Shown: positions 31,786 through 38,703 of the stretch, piece by piece
Position numbering within the stretch: the first letter of the stretch is position 1
Layout of the letters: each line of letters opens with the position of its first letter
Origin: Candidatus Zhuqueibacterota bacterium
GTDB lineage: Bacteria; Zhuqueibacterota; Zhuqueibacteria; Zhuqueibacterales; Zhuqueibacteraceae
Direction: 5' to 3'
Assembly (NCBI GenBank): GCA_022616415.1
Contig: JAKEEU010000419.1
Span: 1-38,703, forward strand
DNA: 38,703 nucleotides
Notes under the pieces: generated by a model
Seen by the model: the letters and a program-made list of their open reading frames with translations, nothing else
The model's database searches: none
Told to the model about the DNA's origin: nothing
Made by a program: the position numbers and the translations under genes

Positions 31786-32706
31786 ATGAGATTATTGCCA
31801 AGACATTTATTGTTCATTGCCGTTGCTTTGAGTGTTGCGGTGCTGAGCCCGTCGGCGGCGCAGCCGCAGCAACGGCTTTACCAAATGCGTCCGGCGGAAA
31901 TCGACACCATGCTGCAGCAAACCAGCGCGGCCGAGCCTGCTTTTCTTCAACGCCTGCTGATTTATTCCGAGCGCGCTATTGGCACGCCGTATCGCTGGTT
32001 TCCGCTCGGCGAAGGCGCGAAGGGCAAATACGACCGTGACCCGCTCATCGATTTCACGCGCGTCGATTGCCTCACGTTTTGCGAGCAAACCCTGGCGATG
32101 ACCTTGTCACAAAATTCCGGCGAGATGTTTCAAACTCTGCAGCGCTTGCGCTACCGTGGCGGCGATATCGACATTCGCAACCGCAACCACTTCACCATTT
32201 CCGATTGGCTGCCCAATAACGCGTGGCTGGTGGAAGATATGACCGCGGCCATCGGCGGCGAATTCACGACCAACATGACGAAAACCATCGACCGGGCCGC
32301 AGCGCTGCGCAAACTGCGCGTGCCGGAAAAAGAGCTGTCTGCGATTCCGCCGCCGCAAGCGATTACGGTGCAATATATTCCGGAGGAAAATCTGCCGGCG
32401 ATCAAGGCTAAATTGCAGGGCGGCGAGATTGGCTGTGTGGTGCAAAGCCGGCCGGGCATCATCGTGGCGCACCTCGGCTTCATCCTGCGCGATGGCTCCG
32501 GCCGTGTCTTCTATCGCAATGCCTCAGCGCGCCCGGGCGTCAAGCGCGTGGTCGATGAAGACTTTGAGGATCTCGTGAAATTTCTCAAGCGCAATCCAAG
32601 CTGGGTCGGGATGATTTTTCTGCGCGTCCGTCCGGAATTTATGAACCGGCCGGAAGCGGCGGCGCGCGCAGTTCTCAAACCGGGTGAGGCAAATGGCATT
32701 AGATAA
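31786..32706 (+). CDS. secreted DUF1460 protein (N-acetylmuramoyl-L-alanine amidase-like)
   Basis: DUF1460 proteins are NlpC/P60-related cysteine hydrolases thought to act on cell-wall peptides. A signal peptide (HLLFIAVALSVAVLSPSAAQ) is followed by GTPYRWFPLG and VDCLTFCEQTLA with the likely nucleophile Cys95. IVAHLGFILR with His229 supplies the likely second catalytic residue. NHFTISDWLPNN is also a family motif. ATG 31786 is better than the upstream TTG at 31765, because it gives a normal signal peptide. There is no clear promoter. It is divergent from pdxB. Confidence 0.85.
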   Translation: MRLLPRHLLFIAVALSVAVLSPSAAQPQQRLYQMRPAEIDTMLQQTSAAEPAFLQRLLIYSERAIGTPYRWFPLGEGAKGKYDRDPLIDFTRVDCLTFCEQTLAMTLSQNSGEMFQTLQRLRYRGGDIDIRNRNHFTISDWLPNNAWLVEDMTAAIGGEFTTNMTKTIDRAAALRKLRVPEKELSAIPPPQAITVQYIPEENLPAIKAKLQGGEIGCVVQSRPGIIVAHLGFILRDGSGRVFYRNASARPGVKRVVDEDFEDLVKFLKRNPSWVGMIFLRVRPEFMNRPEAAARAVLKPGEANGIR

Positions 32707-32896
32707 ACGGCGGAAATACTTCAAGTCTTGGATGGAAAGCACTGTCATTTGGAAGACTGCGTCCGTAGGAATCTTTTTTCAACATAGCACCGTGCTTGAC
32801 AACAAAAAGGATGCTTACAGGATGATAACGCTGGTAGTGCACAAATGACTGAGATTTTGAGAGCCAAAACCCTTTACAAACAGAGCAAGTTTTTTT

Positions 32897-33080
32897 CCCA
32901 ACGGATAGAAACAACGCAACTGATAAAAGTTCTATACTCGTTAAGGATAAGATTGTAACGCAACATTCATGTTGCGCGCCCTGTTTTTTCTCAACATAAA
33001 TGTTGAGTTACGAGGCTCGGCGCTCCAAAACCAAACCGTAACGAGTATATTTATCCGTTGCGTTGTTTCTATCTGTTGGG
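32897..33080. repeat. composite inverted repeat with two internal hairpins (possible MITE)
   Basis: The outer arms 32897-32943 and 33039-33080 pair imperfectly. They share CCAAC-GATAGAAACAACGCAAC, then GATAAA and ATACTCGTTA; indels lie around the centre. Inside are two perfect small hairpins: GCAACAT-TC-ATGTTGC (32960-32975) and CTCAACAT-AA-ATGTTGAG (32990-33007). The element, about 184 bp long, encodes no protein. It lies in the 560-bp gap between the DUF1460 and M1 genes; the remaining gap (32707-32896) holds nothing recognised. Confidence 0.75.
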
Positions 33081-33162
33081 GTTAATTTCGCTTTATTCGC
33101 TCGTCGGCTACGCCCGTTGGGTTTGAGACGAAGGACGATTACCGAATGGCAAAAAAGTCTGC

Positions 33163-33190
33163 TTGACATTGATAAAATATTTTCTAAATT
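33163..33190 (+). promoter_or_regulatory. candidate sigma-70 promoter upstream of the M1 peptidase
   Basis: TTGACA (33163-33168) and TAAATT (33185-33190) are spaced 16 nt apart. The first start codon of the M1 gene lies about 80 nt downstream. Confidence 0.5.
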
Positions 33191-33223
33191 GATATTCGCA
33201 TGAGCAACGATTCCGCCTTTAGG

Positions 33224-33299
33224 AATGTCATTCAGAAGGAATCTTTAACCATCAAAAACATTTCTTTGAAATGCAAAAAGATTCCCACCGAATGACATT
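33224..33299. repeat. inverted repeat overlapping the M1 start codon
   Basis: The arms 33224-33246 and 33277-33299 are 23 bases each with three mismatches (AATGTCATTC pairs with GAATGACATT). ATG 33271 lies in the loop just before the right arm, so the structure could mask or expose the start. Confidence 0.75.
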
Positions 33300-34983
33300 T
33301 TTGTTTAGGAGGTGGGATAGAATAAGTTGGCCATTCTGCCCCTACAAATCTTTATTTCCCAGGATTGACAAAGCACAAAACGGCAGAGTTGTTTTATCCC
33401 ACCTCCTTGTGTTGATCTGGCTTTGGCCAGCAGCAGTCGGATTTGGACAAACTTCAACCTCGGGAAGAATCACCGACGGTTATATTCGGCAACCCGGCTT
33501 CGATGTGCTGCACTACAATCTGAGCGTCAGCGTGTCGGACACTAATAACGTGATTCACGGCCAGGCCGTCATCACGGTTCGTCGCCTGGATTTGAGCGAC
33601 AGCACGCTGACGCTGGATTTCACGAACATGACGGTCGCTTCGATTCATATTGGCGAAAAAACGGCAAAATATTCCACGTGCGTCGAGCAGATCGAAGTAT
33701 TTTTACCATCCCGCCTCGACACCCTGAACCTGACGATTCAATATCAGGGCGAGCCGCAGGACGGGCTTTATATTCGCCAAAACAAATTCCAGCGCCGCAC
33801 GGTTTTTGCCGATAATTGGCCGGATCGGGCGCGCCATTGGTTTCCGGGAATCGACCACCCCGCTGACAAAGCCACGGTGGAATTTCATATCACCGCGCCG
33901 GAGCGTTATACGGTGGTTGCCAACGGCCGTCTCGAACAGGAGCGCCATAATCTGAACGGCACCCGAACGTGGACTTGGCGCGAGAACGCGCCGATTCCGA
34001 CTTACTGCATGGTTTTTGGCGCCGCAGAGTTCGCCGTTCTCCATCTCGGCGAAGCCGTGAACGTTCCGGTGAGTTATTACGTTTTTCCCGGCGATGCGGC
34101 GGTGGCGAAGAAAAGCTTTGGCCGCACTGACCAAATTCTGCAATTCTTCACCGAGAACATCGGGCCGTATCCCTACGAGAAGCTGGCGCTGGTGCAATCG
34201 TCGACGCGCTTCGGCGGGATGGAAAATGCCAGCGCAATTTTTTTCGCCGAGGCGGCGCTGGGATCGCCGCGCACCGAGGGAACCTCGGCGCACGAGATCG
34301 CGCACCAGTGGTTCGGCGACTCGGTGACGGAAGCGGATTGGCATCATCTCTGGCTCAGTGAAGGCTTTGCCACTTATTTTGAAGCAATATTTTACGAGCA
34401 CGCCGACGGCGAAGCAGCGTTTCGCGATAAGATGCGGCGCAAACGCGACAGCTATCTGAATTTTGCGCAAAAGAAGCTGACGCCGATTATCGATACGACG
34501 GTTACAAATTATTTCGATCTGCTCAACGCCAACAACTATCCCAAGGCGGCGTGGGTGCTGCATACGCTGCGGCATCTCATCGGCACCGAAAACTTCTGGC
34601 AAGGCATTCGCGATTATTATAAGACCTACAGAGATGGCAATGCGTTGACTGATGATTTTCGCCGGATCATGGAGCGCGTGAGCGGCGAAGAACTCGGCTG
34701 GTTTTTCAATCAATGGCTGCGGCAGCCCGGACATCCGGAAATCAAAATGGAGTGGCGCTGGCTGCCAAAAGAAAAATCCGTCGAGGTGACGCTGCGCCAA
34801 ATTCAAGCCGGCACATTTTTTCGCGTGCCGCTCGACGTCGAGATAGTCAGCGCGGGCGAAAAAACGCGCCACACGGTGTGGATGGAAGAAACCGAAGTCC
34901 GGATCAAATTACCGCACGATAAACAGCCGGAGCGCATCGTGCTCGATCCCGAAGAAAAAGTTTTAATGACGATCGTTCAGTAG
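33271..34983 (+). CDS. secreted M1 family zinc aminopeptidase
   Basis: M1 enzymes remove N-terminal residues from peptides. Signature residues are complete: GGMEN (315-319) for the peptide N-terminus, HEIAH (341-345) with Glu364 in LWLSEGFATYFE for zinc. A membrane-type signal (VVLSHLLVLIWLWPAAVGFG) begins only near residue 40, so the first 35-40 residues are odd. That part is coded by the inverted repeats at 33224-33299 and 33307-33407, and the true start may have been displaced. No good ribosome site precedes ATG 33271 or ATG 33292. The N-terminal beta domain (VIHGQAVITVRRLDLSDSTL) and the helical tail (GWFFNQWLRQPGHPEI) are normal. It ends without the large ERAP-type domain, as in short bacterial members. 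Confidence 0.9.
   Translation: MQKDSHRMTFLFRRWDRISWPFCPYKSLFPRIDKAQNGRVVLSHLLVLIWLWPAAVGFGQTSTSGRITDGYIRQPGFDVLHYNLSVSVSDTNNVIHGQAVITVRRLDLSDSTLTLDFTNMTVASIHIGEKTAKYSTCVEQIEVFLPSRLDTLNLTIQYQGEPQDGLYIRQNKFQRRTVFADNWPDRARHWFPGIDHPADKATVEFHITAPERYTVVANGRLEQERHNLNGTRTWTWRENAPIPTYCMVFGAAEFAVLHLGEAVNVPVSYYVFPGDAAVAKKSFGRTDQILQFFTENIGPYPYEKLALVQSSTRFGGMENASAIFFAEAALGSPRTEGTSAHEIAHQWFGDSVTEADWHHLWLSEGFATYFEAIFYEHADGEAAFRDKMRRKRDSYLNFAQKKLTPIIDTTVTNYFDLLNANNYPKAAWVLHTLRHLIGTENFWQGIRDYYKTYRDGNALTDDFRRIMERVSGEELGWFFNQWLRQPGHPEIKMEWRWLPKEKSVEVTLRQIQAGTFFRVPLDVEIVSAGEKTRHTVWMEETEVRIKLPHDKQPERIVLDPEEKVLMTIVQ
33307..33407. repeat. 13-bp perfect inverted repeat inside the M1 leader region
   Basis: AGGAGGTGGGATA (33307-33319) and TATCCCACCTCCT (33395-33407) are exact complements 75 nt apart. 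The left arm includes a strong AGGAGG, but no start codon in the M1 frame follows at proper spacing. Pairing would sequester this site. Confidence 0.7.
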
Positions 34984-35019
34984 CGCAGACGGCTCGTCCG
35001 CTGGTGAGAGACTTCTTGC

Positions 35020-35343
35020 ATGCTGTTATTATCTTTTGTCGTTCTGCTTCTCCAAATCGAAGCGCAGAAGATCATTATTGTCGCCGTGCTGATCGGGCTG
35101 GGCTTGCTCACGCTCTTTTTCTTTTATAGCATTGCGGTGTTGTTGCTTTATTGGTTGGTATGGCTTTTGCTGCTGGCAGCGCTCGGGGTTGGCATTTACG
35201 TCAGAACGCAGGATATTTTCGCCGGCAATGTCACCATCGGCATCGCACTGATTTGGGCGGTGATTTGGTACGTGCTGGCGTTCAGCAAAAAGCCGAACTG
35301 GCTGCGCCGCATTCTTGATTCATTGAATCGGTCGCTGCCGTGA
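35020..35343 (+). CDS. small hydrophobic membrane protein
   Basis: The 107-residue protein has four hydrophobic stretches, among them LSFVVLLLQ, IIIVAVLIGLGLLTLFFFY and LLYWLVWLLLLAALGVGIYV, and a basic C-terminus (KKPNWLRRILDSLNRSLP). No family is recognised. It begins 36 nt behind the M1 peptidase and is likely co-transcribed with it. No clear ribosome site. Confidence 0.6.
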   Translation: MLLLSFVVLLLQIEAQKIIIVAVLIGLGLLTLFFFYSIAVLLLYWLVWLLLLAALGVGIYVRTQDIFAGNVTIGIALIWAVIWYVLAFSKKPNWLRRILDSLNRSLP

Positions 35344-35348
35344 ATCTA

Positions 35349-35402
35349 AAACGTAATGCGTATTGCGTAAAATTTACGTTTTACTCTTTACGTTTTACGT
35401 AC
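35349..35402. repeat. short repeat of ACGTAAAA/TTTTACGT units
   Basis: AAAACGTAATGCGTATTGCG is followed by TAAAATTTACG and TTTACGTTTTACG. Complementary pieces can form a weak hairpin. It is a low-complexity intergenic element before the methyltransferase gene. Confidence 0.5.
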
Positions 35403-35434
35403 AAGGGAAGGTTCACATTTTCGGTGGAGGAACC

Positions 35435-36250
35435 ATGCAGCTCATCGGTCACATTAACGAAGACCAGGTGATGGCGTTGTATCTCGGCGAGCTGACCAAC
35501 GACGAGGAGCAGCGCATGCATCGCCACGTTTCCGATTGTCCGGGCTGCAACCGCGAATTCTCGCTATACCGCGAGATTCTCTCCGGCGTGGAAACGCTCG
35601 TCAAGCAGATGGGCGGCAGCCGGACGCAGTTGCTCCGCGTCGCGATCAAGAACAAAATGCGCGAAAAACAAATTTACTATGAATTCATGCAGCATCCGCT
35701 GACCGGGCCGCTGATGGCCGCGGTCACCGCGCGCGGCGTGTGCATGATTCAGTTTACCGACAAGACACCTTTCGAGATCGAAGAGCTGATGCGCACCCTG
35801 CAGCCGGAGGCCTGGATCAAGCGCGATCAACTGCTCACGGCGGCGATCCGGGAAGAGCTGCAATTGTATTTGCAGCGCAAGCTCAGCCGCTTCACCATTC
35901 CGGTTGATTGGCGGTTTGTGGCGAGCGAGTTTCAGCGCCAGGTTTTGCAACTGACGAGCCGGATTCCTTACGGCCAGGTTTATACGTACGGCGAGCTGGC
36001 GAAAAAAATCGGCAAACCTAAAGCGGCGCAAGCCGTCGGCCAGGCGCTCGGCGCGAATCCGATTCCCCTCGTCGTTCCGTGCCATCGCGTGCTGGCAAGT
36101 AACGGCAAGCTCGGCGGCTTCTCCGGCCAGCCCGGAGAGGAAGGCTTGAATCTCAAACGGCGCTTGCTGCAGCTCGAAGGCGTGCGCTGGCCCGGCAAAG
36201 ACAAACAACTCACCCGACAAGCTGAGCTGTTTGCCGATTGGATCGGTTAA
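35435..36250 (+). CDS. ogt: O6-alkylguanine-DNA methyltransferase fused to an N-terminal anti-sigma-type zinc finger
   Basis: The C-terminal half removes alkyl groups from O6-guanine by transfer to its own Cys. The active site is PCHRVLASNGKLGGFSG with Cys216, and the DNA-binding helix is IPYGQVYTYGELAKKIG. The N-terminal 60 residues are unusual: EQRMHRHVSDCPGCNREF contains His31-x3-Cys35-x2-Cys38, the zf-HC2 pattern of anti-sigma zinc fingers. A linker domain follows (AAVTARGVCMIQFT), as in normal Ogt proteins. GGAGG just before ATG 35435 fixes the start. The fusion suggests binding to, or control through, a sigma factor or other partner, which is inference. A second, catalytically dead relative (ATL) is at 9218-9589. 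Confidence 0.9.
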   Translation: MQLIGHINEDQVMALYLGELTNDEEQRMHRHVSDCPGCNREFSLYREILSGVETLVKQMGGSRTQLLRVAIKNKMREKQIYYEFMQHPLTGPLMAAVTARGVCMIQFTDKTPFEIEELMRTLQPEAWIKRDQLLTAAIREELQLYLQRKLSRFTIPVDWRFVASEFQRQVLQLTSRIPYGQVYTYGELAKKIGKPKAAQAVGQALGANPIPLVVPCHRVLASNGKLGGFSGQPGEEGLNLKRRLLQLEGVRWPGKDKQLTRQAELFADWIG

Positions 36251-36252
36251 AC

Positions 36253-36408
36253 ATCTTGGAGCAATGGATTACTGGATTGGTGGATTACTGGATTATTGGA
36301 ATATTGGAGTCGCATCAATCCAACAATCCATTGATTCATCAATCCAAAAATCCAGCACTCTAACAATCCATTACTCCATCACTCCAATCCTGCAACACTC
36401 CAACTTCC
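36253..36408. repeat. tandem and inverted repeat of TGGATTACTGGAT-type units
   Basis: The first half contains several TGGATTACTGGAT-like and ATTGGA units (36260-36312). The second half contains complements such as CAATCCATTACTCCATC and ACTCCAATCC (36315-36406). The two halves can fold into one long imperfect stem. It fills the gap between the convergent methyltransferase and MoxR genes. Confidence 0.75.
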
Positions 36409-36409
36409 T

Positions 36410-37405
36410 CTATTTCCTCCCATCCTCCAACAACCGCTCGACGATCTTTACCGCATCCACGCCCTCGGCATCGGCGTTGAAATTGGTCACGATGCGATGA
36501 CGCAGCACCGGCCTGGCGACGGAGCGCACGTCGTCGATATCCGGCGTGGGCCGGCCGTCGAGAATGGCGCGCGTTTTGGCGCCGAGAATGAGATATTGCG
36601 AAGCGCGCGGCCCGGCGCCCCAACTGATCCAATCTTTGATAAATTGCGGCGCGCCGTTTTCATTCGGCCGCGTTTGGCGCACGAGATTGACGGCGTAATC
36701 CACCACGTTGTCCGCCACCGGCACCTCGCGCACGAGCTTTTGCAGCTCGATGATCTGGGCGGCATCCAATACAACTTTCAAGGAGGCCTCACGTCCGCCG
36801 GTCGTGGTTTTCACGATCTGTTTTTCTTCATCCAAGCTCGGATAATTCACCCACAGATTGAACATGAAGCGATCGAGCTGCGCCTCCGGCAGCGGGTAGG
36901 TGCCCTCTTGCTCGATGGGGTTCTGCGTCGCGAGCACAAAGAACGGCTCTTCGAGTTTGTGCGTTTCGCCGGCCGCCGAGACTTCGTGCTCCTGCATCGC
37001 TTGCAAGAGCGCGGCTTGCGTTTTCGGCGGCGTGCGGTTGATCTCGTCGGCGAGCACGATATTGGCGAACACCGGACCGTGCACGAATTTGAACGCCTTG
37101 CGGCCCGTGCTGGTGTCTTCTTCGATAATCTCGGTGCCGGTGATGTCCGAAGGCATCAAATCCGGCGTGAATTGAATGCGGTTGAATTTGAGCTGCAACA
37201 CGCGGGCGAGGGTGCTGATGAGCAGCGTTTTGGCCAGCCCCGGCACGCCGATGAGCAGGCAATGGCCGCGCGCCAGCAATGAAATCAACAGCTCGTTGAT
37301 CACCTGGCTTTGGCCGACGATCACTTTGCTGATTTCCCGCACGATGGTTTCGTGCGCGGCCTTGACTTCTTCGACGATGGACAAATCCTTTGATGAAACG
37401 CTCAT
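36410..37405 (-). CDS. MoxR family AAA+ ATPase
   Basis: MoxR ATPases are chaperones that often act with a DUF58 and VWA protein to mature enzymes or envelope complexes. Walker A GVPGLAKT (53-60), Walker B IVLADEINR (about 113-121), sensor ATQNPIEQEGTYPLPEAQLD and the C-terminal RASQYLILGAKTRAIL lid are typical. At 331 residues it is full length. ATG 37405 is used, although the AGGAG is somewhat far upstream. The usual DUF58/VWA partners are not present downstream, because the gene ends at a repeat and meets the methyltransferase convergently. Confidence 0.95.
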   Translation of the reverse strand: MSVSSKDLSIVEEVKAAHETIVREISKVIVGQSQVINELLISLLARGHCLLIGVPGLAKTLLISTLARVLQLKFNRIQFTPDLMPSDITGTEIIEEDTSTGRKAFKFVHGPVFANIVLADEINRTPPKTQAALLQAMQEHEVSAAGETHKLEEPFFVLATQNPIEQEGTYPLPEAQLDRFMFNLWVNYPSLDEEKQIVKTTTGGREASLKVVLDAAQIIELQKLVREVPVADNVVDYAVNLVRQTRPNENGAPQFIKDWISWGAGPRASQYLILGAKTRAILDGRPTPDIDDVRSVARPVLRHRIVTNFNADAEGVDAVKIVERLLEDGRK

Positions 37406-37630
37406 GCGAAAGTATGTGCTCCTTTCAAATCGACTGTAACAAATTCTTCAAAAATTTTTGAAATCAGATTGCAAATGCCGCCAATAAATCAGTTCTTGGA
37501 TATCCGATTTCTTTACTTAGACTTATAAAAGTAATTATTGTTGCCCGAAAAAGCAACGTTTTTCAGCAAGCGGAATAAACGTTAGTATGAGTCGTATGTC
37601 ATTTAGAGCCCAACGCGACGAGCCAAACAG

Positions 37631-37721
37631 AAAAAGCCATCCGCCGAATGTTGACAAAAAATTTGGGCGACTCCCGGCTACGCCCGCAGAGTGTCTTCGG
37701 CGTATCTCGGCGAAGCTTTTT
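37631..37721. repeat. imperfect palindrome related to the element at 10301-10388
   Basis: AAAAAGCCATCCGCCGAATG on the left pairs with CTTCGGCG and CTCGGCGAAGCTTTTT on the right. The centre contains GGGCGA and CGCCC as an inner stem. The shared CCGCCGAA core and A/T-run ends match the copy near 10301. It lies in the 449-bp gap between the divergent MoxR and membrane-protein genes. Confidence 0.55.
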
Positions 37722-37785
37722 AACTTTTTTGTTACATGATTAAATCTAAAATAGACAAAAGAGTGAACATTTGGTGAACTTTTTC

Positions 37786-37814
37786 TTGCTTTGTCCGGTA
37801 TAGTTATGTAGATT
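37786..37814 (+). promoter_or_regulatory. candidate promoter of the last gene
   Basis: TTGCTT (37786-37791) and TAGATT (37809-37814) are 17 nt apart, about 40 nt before ATG 37855. The -35 box equals that at 17670. Confidence 0.4.
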
Positions 37815-37854
37815 TATGTAGCAGCAACTTTGAAATTCATCAAGTAGGAAGAAA

Positions 37855-38655
37855 ATGGCCCGCAAAACATCTCGGCACTGGGAGCATTGGATCGAGGTCG
37901 GAAGGAACACGTTTCAGCTTGTCTACTATGTGATTAACGTCATTTCCATCTTAGCAGCAAGTTGCGGGCTATTTTTTGCCTATTTAAACAACCTGAAGTG
38001 GGGGCTCATTTTGATCGGCGTCGCCGTCCTGTGTTTTGCAATTTTGTATTTCTACAAACAAAATTTGCAAGAGAAAGGCGTGACGCTGACCAACCCGAAC
38101 CTTTGGATCGACGAAGATCAAATGTGGATTCGGGTGTTCAAAGACAAGCGCCTCGTCAAGCACCAGTATCGCTTGCGCGCGTTGCGCGAGGTGGACCGCT
38201 ATCGCTTCAAATTTCGGTCGGGCTCCGAAGGCGTCAAAATCGAAAGCGAGCTGCCGCCGGAGGACGTTTTGGTGGCGATTCCCGGCGCCAGCAACATTGC
38301 GTGGAGCTGGCAGAAATACGCGATTTTGTTCAGCCGGCCGATGAAAAAAGGGGAAGGCAGGCAAGTATCGCTCACCTACGAGCTGAACGACAGCAGCGTG
38401 ACGTTTCCCTTCCAAACCGTTTCGTATGCGCACGTCGTCGGCTGCTCCAAGCTGGAAGTGAGCTTGCTGTTTTCAGAGCCGCTTTTGCCCGGCAGCGTTT
38501 ACTTGACGACGTACGATCAGAATTGGGACGTTCTGGAACGGAATTTGATTCCCATTGCGATGGACAACCCGGAAAAGGGGATCCGCGAGTATAACTTTGA
38601 CCTCGAGCCGGAGCGCGGCGTGAAGTATCGGGTGGAATGGCAGTTCAATGAATAG
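37855..38655 (+). CDS. membrane-anchored protein of unknown function
   Basis: Two membrane helices lie near the N-terminus (QLVYYVINVISILAASCG and GLILIGVAVLCFAILYFY). The remaining 190 residues are beta-rich: DRYRFKFRSGSEGVKI, then YAILFSRPMKKGEGRQVSLT and YAHVVGCSKLEVSLLFSEPL. No family is recognised. GTAGGAAG lies before ATG 37855 at good spacing. It has its own promoter and ends in a hairpin. Confidence 0.65.
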   Translation: MARKTSRHWEHWIEVGRNTFQLVYYVINVISILAASCGLFFAYLNNLKWGLILIGVAVLCFAILYFYKQNLQEKGVTLTNPNLWIDEDQMWIRVFKDKRLVKHQYRLRALREVDRYRFKFRSGSEGVKIESELPPEDVLVAIPGASNIAWSWQKYAILFSRPMKKGEGRQVSLTYELNDSSVTFPFQTVSYAHVVGCSKLEVSLLFSEPLLPGSVYLTTYDQNWDVLERNLIPIAMDNPEKGIREYNFDLEPERGVKYRVEWQFNE

Positions 38656-38674
38656 CCCAGACTGGCAGTCTGGG
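38656..38674 (+). terminator. 8-bp hairpin directly after the last gene
   Basis: CCCAGACT and AGTCTGGG pair around a GGC loop, starting one base after the stop codon. No U-tract follows, so termination is only possible. It may be a small dispersed repeat. Confidence 0.5.
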
Positions 38675-38680
38675 TTACGA

Positions 38681-38703
38681 TCGAGCCGGAGCGCGGCGTG
38701 AAG
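38681..38703 (+). repeat. 23-bp exact copy of 38603-38625 at the window end
   Basis: The final 23 bases repeat the sequence at 38603-38625 (core GAGCCGGAGCGCGGCGTGAAG) inside the last gene. The repeat runs off the window. It may mark an assembly overlap or a real short duplication. Confidence 0.7.

Noticed and set aside
33703..34872. 389-codon minus-strand frame opposite the M1 peptidase
   Set aside because: Shadow; the plus strand carries HEIAH and GGMEN.
36253..36408. CRISPR array in the TGGATTACTGGA repeats
   Set aside because: Units are irregular, overlap each other, lack spacers of constant length, and the second half is the inverse of the first.
1..38703. tRNA, rRNA or other standard RNA genes
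   Set aside because: No cloverleaf or rRNA core sequence was noticed on either strand by reading; a dedicated covariance scan was not possible.

Overview
The window looks like a contig-sized piece of an uncultivated bacterium of the FCB (Fibrobacteres-Chlorobi-Bacteroidetes) type. The main clues are a secreted alpha-amylase ending in a type IX secretion sorting domain, a bactofilin, a Ser/Thr kinase with TPRs next to a sigma-54 activator, and many long imperfect palindromes between genes. A KSB1-like lineage is my guess; the phylum cannot be proven from this sequence. No rRNA, tRNA or CRISPR array was seen.

Layout. 1-6 kb: a class II Fic protein, a secreted amidohydrolase, a SpoIID/LytB-like lipoprotein, a sigma-54-type promoter ahead of a small ORF, and a LysM membrane protein. 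6-12 kb: a GH13 amylase (minus strand), an alkyltransferase-like protein, a ylxR-ylxQ pair detached from nusA/infB, a lipoprotein, a bactofilin and a kinase relic. 12.5-17.6 kb: a tightly overlapping three-gene operon encoding a 1074-residue protein with three RAMP (Cas7-like) modules, a Cys-rich protein and a Cas6-like RAMP protein. There is no cas10, cas1/cas2 or repeat array beside it. This is the best candidate for an undescribed system. 17.7-19.5 kb: two tandem antitoxin-like paralogues, a VapC-type PIN toxin killed by an in-frame TAA, and a Uma2-type nuclease.

19.7-25.9 kb: a visibly more AT-rich, decayed block that begins inside a truncated ABC sugar permease. It holds small membrane proteins, an IS630 element inserted near the end of a pectate-lyase-fold gene, a frameshifted secreted protein and coding remnants. 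26-30.3 kb: a sigma-54 activator downstream of a Ser/Thr kinase-TM-TPR gene that is split by a single in-frame TGA. 30.4-38.7 kb: pdxB, a DUF1460 secreted enzyme, an M1 aminopeptidase, a small membrane protein, an alkylguanine methyltransferase fused to an anti-sigma-like zinc finger, a MoxR ATPase and a membrane protein of unknown function.

Functionally the chromosomal parts are a mix of envelope (SpoIID, LysM, DUF1460, bactofilin), extracellular degradation (GH13, M1, amidohydrolase), DNA alkylation repair (ATL and Ogt) and regulation (STK and sigma-54 activator). The RAMP operon with the toxin-antitoxin genes and Uma2 forms a defence-like accessory region. All functional calls come from reading motifs by eye; no database search was run.
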